Part shown: piece by piece, positions 6,327 through 9,603 of the stretch
How positions within the stretch are numbered: position 1 is the first letter of the stretch
How the letters are laid out: each line of letters opens with the position of its first letter
Assembly: GCA_031258915.1 (NCBI GenBank)
Contig: JAIRMD010000147.1
Span: 1-9,603 of the forward strand
From: Prevotellaceae bacterium
GTDB lineage: Bacteria; Bacteroidota; Bacteroidia; Bacteroidales; UBA932
Direction: 5' to 3'
DNA: 9,603 nucleotides
The notes under the pieces: model-generated
The model's database searches: none
What the model was told of the DNA's origin: nothing
The model's input: the letters and a program-made list of their open reading frames with translations, nothing else
Translations under genes and position numbers: made by a program

Positions 6327-8504
6327 ATGATACGAAAGCTACTTACCTGCCTCCTGCTGCAGCTGGTTGCCCTGTGCGTCGCCGGACAGCCAAAGTACAA
6401 GGAAATTTACGAGGCTATACAGAATATGAGCGACCCGGAGGCTTTTCAGGTTTTGTTTACCTACCAAGCCGTCACCACCTCCAAAAATTTTGTGAACGTG
6501 AACGGCTACTACCAGATGGGCCTGATTACCCAACGGCAGATGCGCCGCTACGACCCGTTTGCGGAGGCCGGAAAGGTGACCCAAAGCATCTCCAGCGCAC
6601 GAACCTACCTCTCGCTCGCGCTGCACTGCTTCGACGAAAAGGAAGCGCGGCGAAACAGCGCCTACTACAAGGCCTCGCCAGCGCCGTGGACGTACGAAAG
6701 CATTAAGCAGGACATCGAAAACCGCCTGGCGGACGTGGAGGAGTTCAAGCTGCGCTTTGAGCAAAACGAGCGCTACCTGACCTCATGCATACGCAAGTAT
6801 AACGCCTGCATTGCAACCTTCGGCAACATCAACGAGCAGAACAGCCGGCTCAACGACCTCTACTTCCTGGCAGATGCACCCCTCAAGCAAAACCTGAAAG
6901 ATTTGCAGCTCAACTTTGACTCCACCCTCTGCTACCTCAACCTCCTAAAGCGCTCGCTGGAGGAATACCCTATGGGGAGCTACAAAATAGGCTACTCGCT
7001 GCACCCGATTTCGGTGTATCGCCTGCACGGGCTGACTTCTACCAACCTGCTCTCGGGAGATGCAGCGCTGTGGGACTACACCTCGTGGGTCAGCAGCTTT
7101 AACGCAATGCTGCGCACAGATGTTGCATTTTTGTACCAAAAAACAGAGGAAATACACAAGGCCAACACCGCCTGCATCGCCAAGCTGGTACGCGGCGATG
7201 CTTCGGGCGTAAACCCCAACTACACCGTTGATCCAAAGGTGATTAACAAGATATACCAGTATGACTTCAGCTCGGTGGTAGCGCCTTTGCTGAAGTATCA
7301 GGAGGAAAAAATCAGGTTGCTCTGCCACGATGCAAGCAGCGTAGTGGAGCAGGGGCTTTTTGCCCCAAGCGAGCTTGCAAAATCGGCGAGCCACTACTAC
7401 GACCTGACGCTGAAAAAGCGGGCAACCGACTCGGCGCTGGCGCTCACAGCAGGCAAGGCAACCCCGATGGCCGTCAAAAAATACAGCGCTTTTTTCGAGA
7501 GCAGCTACAAGGGCTTTGCCGGGCTCCAGGCCTACCTGAAAAACGAGGCATCGCTAAACGATTTGCTGCTGCGCACCTCGCTGAATACCTACAAAAATAA
7601 CATCCTGACGCAGGTGAACGCCGGCATAGCAAGCGCCGCCATCCCCTACAAAACCGAGCTGCTGTACCCCGATGTCGTCCAGCCCGATAAGCTGGCAGCC
7701 CCGGGCTACTACATCCACTCAAAGCTGGCGCTGCCCGGCCAAAAAGCGCTGGTTGCCGGTTCGCACCTCAGCGCGCAGGGGGAGATTACGCCTTTCGCCG
7801 CGCTACTCAACGGCTCAACCGTAGAGTGGCTCACCAGCTTCGCCCGCAAGAGCGAGGCCGGGTTTGGCTGGCTTACGGAGCAAGCCGACCACGGCTACGC
7901 CGTGGTGGTTGCCTCCGGCAGCAAGGTCGAAGCCAGCGCAAGCTACCTCTACCTGCTGAGCAGCAGCAGCGGCGCTGTTACCAAGGAGATCCAGCTGCCC
8001 TCTACTGCCACGCCGCGCAAGCTCATCTACGACGACATCGGCGGGACGTTCCTGCTGGCCTTTAAGGGCGATGCCTTCTCTCCCTACAGCATGACCAGCG
8101 ATGCCGTGCAGCTGCTTATGCTCAGCTCAACAGATTTGTCCAAGAGGTGGAGCAGCGCGATACAGCTCTCGGGGTACCTCTCTAACGTTATCAGGATAAA
8201 CGACCTGTTCTACGTTTACGGTGCCTACACCGAGCTGGTGGACGCCACAGGAAAGGCTACCTCCACCGCCAACCGGATGGTGAATGCCTTTGCCTGCACC
8301 ATTGATGCCGAAGGCAGCCAGCGCTCGCTGAAAACGTTCGATGCCGACTTTTCGTACTACCCGCTGCGGGTCTCAAAAATCAGCAACGAGTACGTTGAGA
8401 TGGTGGCGGTCAAGAACGCGCAGCCCGCAAAACCCGAAAGCGCTACCGAAGATTCCTGCTACATGATCATCACGGCAAGTAGCGAGGTGAGCTGCAGGTA
8501 TTAG
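6327..8504 (+). CDS. Exported protein of unknown function, 725 residues
   Basis: I do not recognise this family. Residues 1-20 are a signal peptide (MIRKLLTCLL, likely cut near VAG before QPKYKEI). About 22-430 look mainly helical, with charged amphipathic stretches (128-160, 183-212, 265-290) and many aromatic residues. About 440-725 are strand-rich, with Gly/Ser/Ala turns and recurring hydrophobic strands (ALVAGSHLSAQGEI, GYAVVVASGSK, YLYLLSSSSGAVT, GGTFLLAFKGD, LFYVYGAYTEL), suggesting a propeller-like or beta-sandwich C-terminal half. I see no catalytic motif, no OmpA or SUMF1 motif and no obvious T9SS C-terminal sorting domain. The gene starts 12 bases after the OmpA-C gene, so the two are probably co-translated, and a role in the same envelope complex is the best guess. 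Its stop codon overlaps the convergent cyclo-ligase gene. Confidence 0.75.
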   Translation: MIRKLLTCLLLQLVALCVAGQPKYKEIYEAIQNMSDPEAFQVLFTYQAVTTSKNFVNVNGYYQMGLITQRQMRRYDPFAEAGKVTQSISSARTYLSLALHCFDEKEARRNSAYYKASPAPWTYESIKQDIENRLADVEEFKLRFEQNERYLTSCIRKYNACIATFGNINEQNSRLNDLYFLADAPLKQNLKDLQLNFDSTLCYLNLLKRSLEEYPMGSYKIGYSLHPISVYRLHGLTSTNLLSGDAALWDYTSWVSSFNAMLRTDVAFLYQKTEEIHKANTACIAKLVRGDASGVNPNYTVDPKVINKIYQYDFSSVVAPLLKYQEEKIRLLCHDASSVVEQGLFAPSELAKSASHYYDLTLKKRATDSALALTAGKATPMAVKKYSAFFESSYKGFAGLQAYLKNEASLNDLLLRTSLNTYKNNILTQVNAGIASAAIPYKTELLYPDVVQPDKLAAPGYYIHSKLALPGQKALVAGSHLSAQGEITPFAALLNGSTVEWLTSFARKSEAGFGWLTEQADHGYAVVVASGSKVEASASYLYLLSSSSGAVTKEIQLPSTATPRKLIYDDIGGTFLLAFKGDAFSPYSMTSDAVQLLMLSSTDLSKRWSSAIQLSGYLSNVIRINDLFYVYGAYTELVDATGKATSTANRMVNAFACTIDAEGSQRSLKTFDADFSYYPLRVSKISNEYVEMVAVKNAQPAKPESATEDSCYMIITASSEVSCRY

Positions 8505-9067
8505 CTGTTAACCACCCTGTCCATTTTCACATCCCGCTTCCCGTGTGGGATGCGGTCGAAGAGTTGGCAGCTAAAGCATACCCCAATTTTGTAGAGATGA
8601 ATAGCATTGAGAAATCTGTCGTAGTAGCCTTTACCACGCCCAAGGCGGTTGTTGTACCTGTCGAATGCTACGCCGGGGATGATGGCTACATCAATCGGAG
8701 GGATTTTGGCAAGCGCCTGCGCCGGCTCTAAAATGCCGAAGGGGGTACTTTTTTTTAGCGCTGCAGGCGCTCCAACAAGCAGCGTGTCGCCGTGCACAAT
8801 GGGGAGCAGCAGCCGCTTTTGGCTACCCCAGCGTTGCATGAAGCTTTGCGATTGCACCTCAGTAGGCAGCGAGGCAAAGAGCAGCACAGTTGCTGCCTGA
8901 CGAAACTCTTCCAGCGCCTCCACCTGCCGCCAAATAGCTTCGGACTTCGCTGTAATTTCTGCCGCCGAAAGGCAGCTCAGCAGCCCCCTTACTTCCTTTC
9001 GAAGGGCTTGCTTTTGCTCAAAGCTAAGCAGCTTGGGGCATCCCGTGAGCTGCGATATTTTTTTCAT
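8501..9067 (-). CDS. 5-formyltetrahydrofolate cyclo-ligase
   Basis: This cytoplasmic enzyme of folate metabolism makes 5,10-methenyltetrahydrofolate from 5-formyltetrahydrofolate using ATP. The 188-residue protein has the usual family length. Marks are ALRKEVR (21-27, substrate/ATP-side Lys-Arg motif), FGILEP (110-115), IIPGVAFD (129-136) and the diagnostic GRGKGYYDRFL (143-153). The C-terminal segment reads KRDVKMDRVVNS, whereas most relatives have a HD..xD..VT-type ending; the His is Arg and the terminal Thr is Asn here. About 18 residues precede the usual N-terminus. No internal in-frame Met occurs until residue 77, so the ATG at 9067 is kept. Its stop TAA overlaps the TAG of the convergent operon by 4 bases (8501-8504). 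It follows the cold-shock gene on the same strand after 97 bases. Confidence 0.9.
   Translation of the reverse strand: MKKISQLTGCPKLLSFEQKQALRKEVRGLLSCLSAAEITAKSEAIWRQVEALEEFRQAATVLLFASLPTEVQSQSFMQRWGSQKRLLLPIVHGDTLLVGAPAALKKSTPFGILEPAQALAKIPPIDVAIIPGVAFDRYNNRLGRGKGYYDRFLNAIHLYKIGVCFSCQLFDRIPHGKRDVKMDRVVNS
8530..8552. repeat. Hairpin inside the cyclo-ligase 3' end
   Basis: CATCCC (8530-8535) and GGGATG (8547-8552) pair perfectly, and two more pairs (G-U, C-G) fit inside. It begins 25 bases after the stop of the 725-residue gene, so plus-strand transcripts of the operon would contain it. No U-run follows on that strand. It may help end or protect the operon mRNA, or may be a coding coincidence. 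Confidence 0.25.
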
Positions 9068-9117
9068 TATTACCCTTTGTGGCGTAAGCTCTACCTGGAT
9101 TACGGCTATGCTCGGTG

Positions 9118-9127
9118 CAAAAAGGTA
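9118..9127 (-). promoter_or_regulatory. Possible weak -7 element for the cyclo-ligase gene
   Basis: Read on the minus strand, TACCTTTTTG matches TAnnTTTG at seven of the first eight positions. Transcription would begin about 40 bases before the ATG at 9067. No TTG lies at a suitable distance upstream, so this is weak. Read-through from the cold-shock gene is an equally good explanation for expression. Confidence 0.2.
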
Positions 9128-9164
9128 GCATGATGCCGCGCCTGATAAGGCTTGCTATGCCGGG

Positions 9165-9599
9165 TTACGGCAACCGCAAAATTCTTACAGCATTCAGGCC
9201 TCTTTCGCCTCGCTCCAGCTCAAAGGTAACCATATTTCCTTCGGCAATATTAGCCGGGGCGTTGCTGATATGGAAGAAGTACTGGTTCGTGTCGGCTGTG
9301 CTCTTGATAAAGCCATATCCTTTGCTGGAATTAAAAAATTCCACGCGGCCGGTCAGCGTAACTTCCGCTACGTTCTCTTTTTTGGGCGTTGAAACCGCTA
9401 TGCTTTCGATTTCAACTTCCTGCCTCTTAACCGGATCGGGAGGGGTATCGGTGATAACGCCATTTTCATCTACGTACGCAATCATATCGTCCAACGACCC
9501 GCTACTGTTCGCTTTACGCTCTTCCTTGCGCTTCTGCTTATCTTTTCTCTTTTGCTCTTTTTTCTTCTGTACTTCTCTTTTGTTTGATGATATGGCCAT
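9165..9599 (-). CDS. Cold-shock-domain protein with lysine-rich N-terminal tail
   Basis: This 144-residue protein is predicted to bind single-stranded RNA or DNA in the cytoplasm. Residues 7-29 are almost entirely Lys/Arg/Glu/Gln with runs of basic residues, so probably a disordered or helical nucleic-acid-binding tail. Residues 36-55 (LDDMIAYVDENG then ITDTPPDP) form a linker motif that I recall in Bacteroidota cold-shock proteins. Residues 81-143 are the cold-shock domain: GRVEFFN start, RNP1 as SKGYGFI (92-98) and RNP2 as YFFHIS (107-112), where the usual pattern is VFVHIS. The end VTFELERGERGLNAVRI is typical. It is about twice the length of CspA because of the tail. The ATG at 9599 is four bases from the window edge, so its promoter is outside. 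The cyclo-ligase follows on the same strand. Confidence 0.9.
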   Translation of the reverse strand: MAISSNKREVQKKKEQKRKDKQKRKEERKANSSGSLDDMIAYVDENGVITDTPPDPVKRQEVEIESIAVSTPKKENVAEVTLTGRVEFFNSSKGYGFIKSTADTNQYFFHISNAPANIAEGNMVTFELERGERGLNAVRILRLP

Positions 9600-9603
9600 T
9601 GGT

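Noticed and set aside
428..8504. Calling the operon a type IX secretion locus
   Set aside because: No PorL/GldL, PorM, PorN, PorP/SprF or SprA-like gene is present; only domain types are shared.
9140..9151. GCCT-N4-AGGC hairpin after the cold-shock gene as a terminator
   Set aside because: Stem of only four pairs, and the T-run on the minus strand is well downstream of the stem.
9105..9164. Imperfect 11-base direct repeat (GCTATGCTCGG / GCTATGCCGGG)
   Set aside because: Two mismatches and only two copies; likely chance.
1..9603. CRISPR array, tRNA, rRNA or transposase gene
   Set aside because: No regular repeat-spacer pattern, no cloverleaf, no rRNA-like segment and no transposase motif seen.

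Overview
The window looks like chromosomal DNA from a member of the Bacteroidota (Bacteroidetes), probably a Bacteroidales/Marinilabiliales-type anaerobe. This rests on four things: no clear Shine-Dalgarno sequences before the genes, a perfect TAnnTTTG promoter element before the first gene, a cold-shock protein of a layout I associate with this phylum, and a protein joining a PD40 propeller, CRD-like domains and an OmpA C-terminus. Coding DNA is GC-rich, while the spacers and the first 250 bases are AT-rich.

Layout. Positions 1-427 hold no convincing gene. They contain two diverged copies of a small palindromic repeat (about 23-52 and 256-289) flanking an AT-rich segment that carries a long hairpin (109-140). 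After these come a GC-rich inverted-repeat segment (291-382) and a promoter at about 365-398. Five same-strand genes then run from 428 to 8504 with gaps of 7, 33, 72 and 12 bases, which looks like one operon. Every product begins with a Sec-type signal peptide and none has a good lipobox, so all should be in the periplasm or envelope.

The operon encodes: (1) an LPP20-like protein with a second CsgG/LpoB-like C-terminal domain; (2) and (3) two tandemly duplicated proteins fusing a CsgG/LpoB/TolB-N-like domain to a SUMF1/FGE-type C-type-lectin-like domain, both lacking one of the two copper-binding cysteines of true formylglycine-generating enzymes; (4) a PD40 beta-propeller / CRD-like repeat / OmpA-C protein resembling T9SS PorE without its TPR part; (5) a 725-residue exported protein I do not recognise. 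A reasonable reading is an envelope complex in which the OmpA-C protein anchors to peptidoglycan and the SUMF1-like and CsgG/LpoB-like modules act as scaffold or binding parts. This parallels the SUMF1-like GldJ/GldK(PorK) and OmpA-like PorE of the type IX secretion machinery, but the complex is inferred from domains and gene order, not shown.

The last part is on the minus strand: a 5-formyltetrahydrofolate cyclo-ligase (9067-8501), whose stop codon overlaps the operon's last stop by 4 bases, and a cold-shock-domain protein with a lysine-rich N-terminal tail (9599-9165). These are housekeeping genes unrelated in function to the operon.
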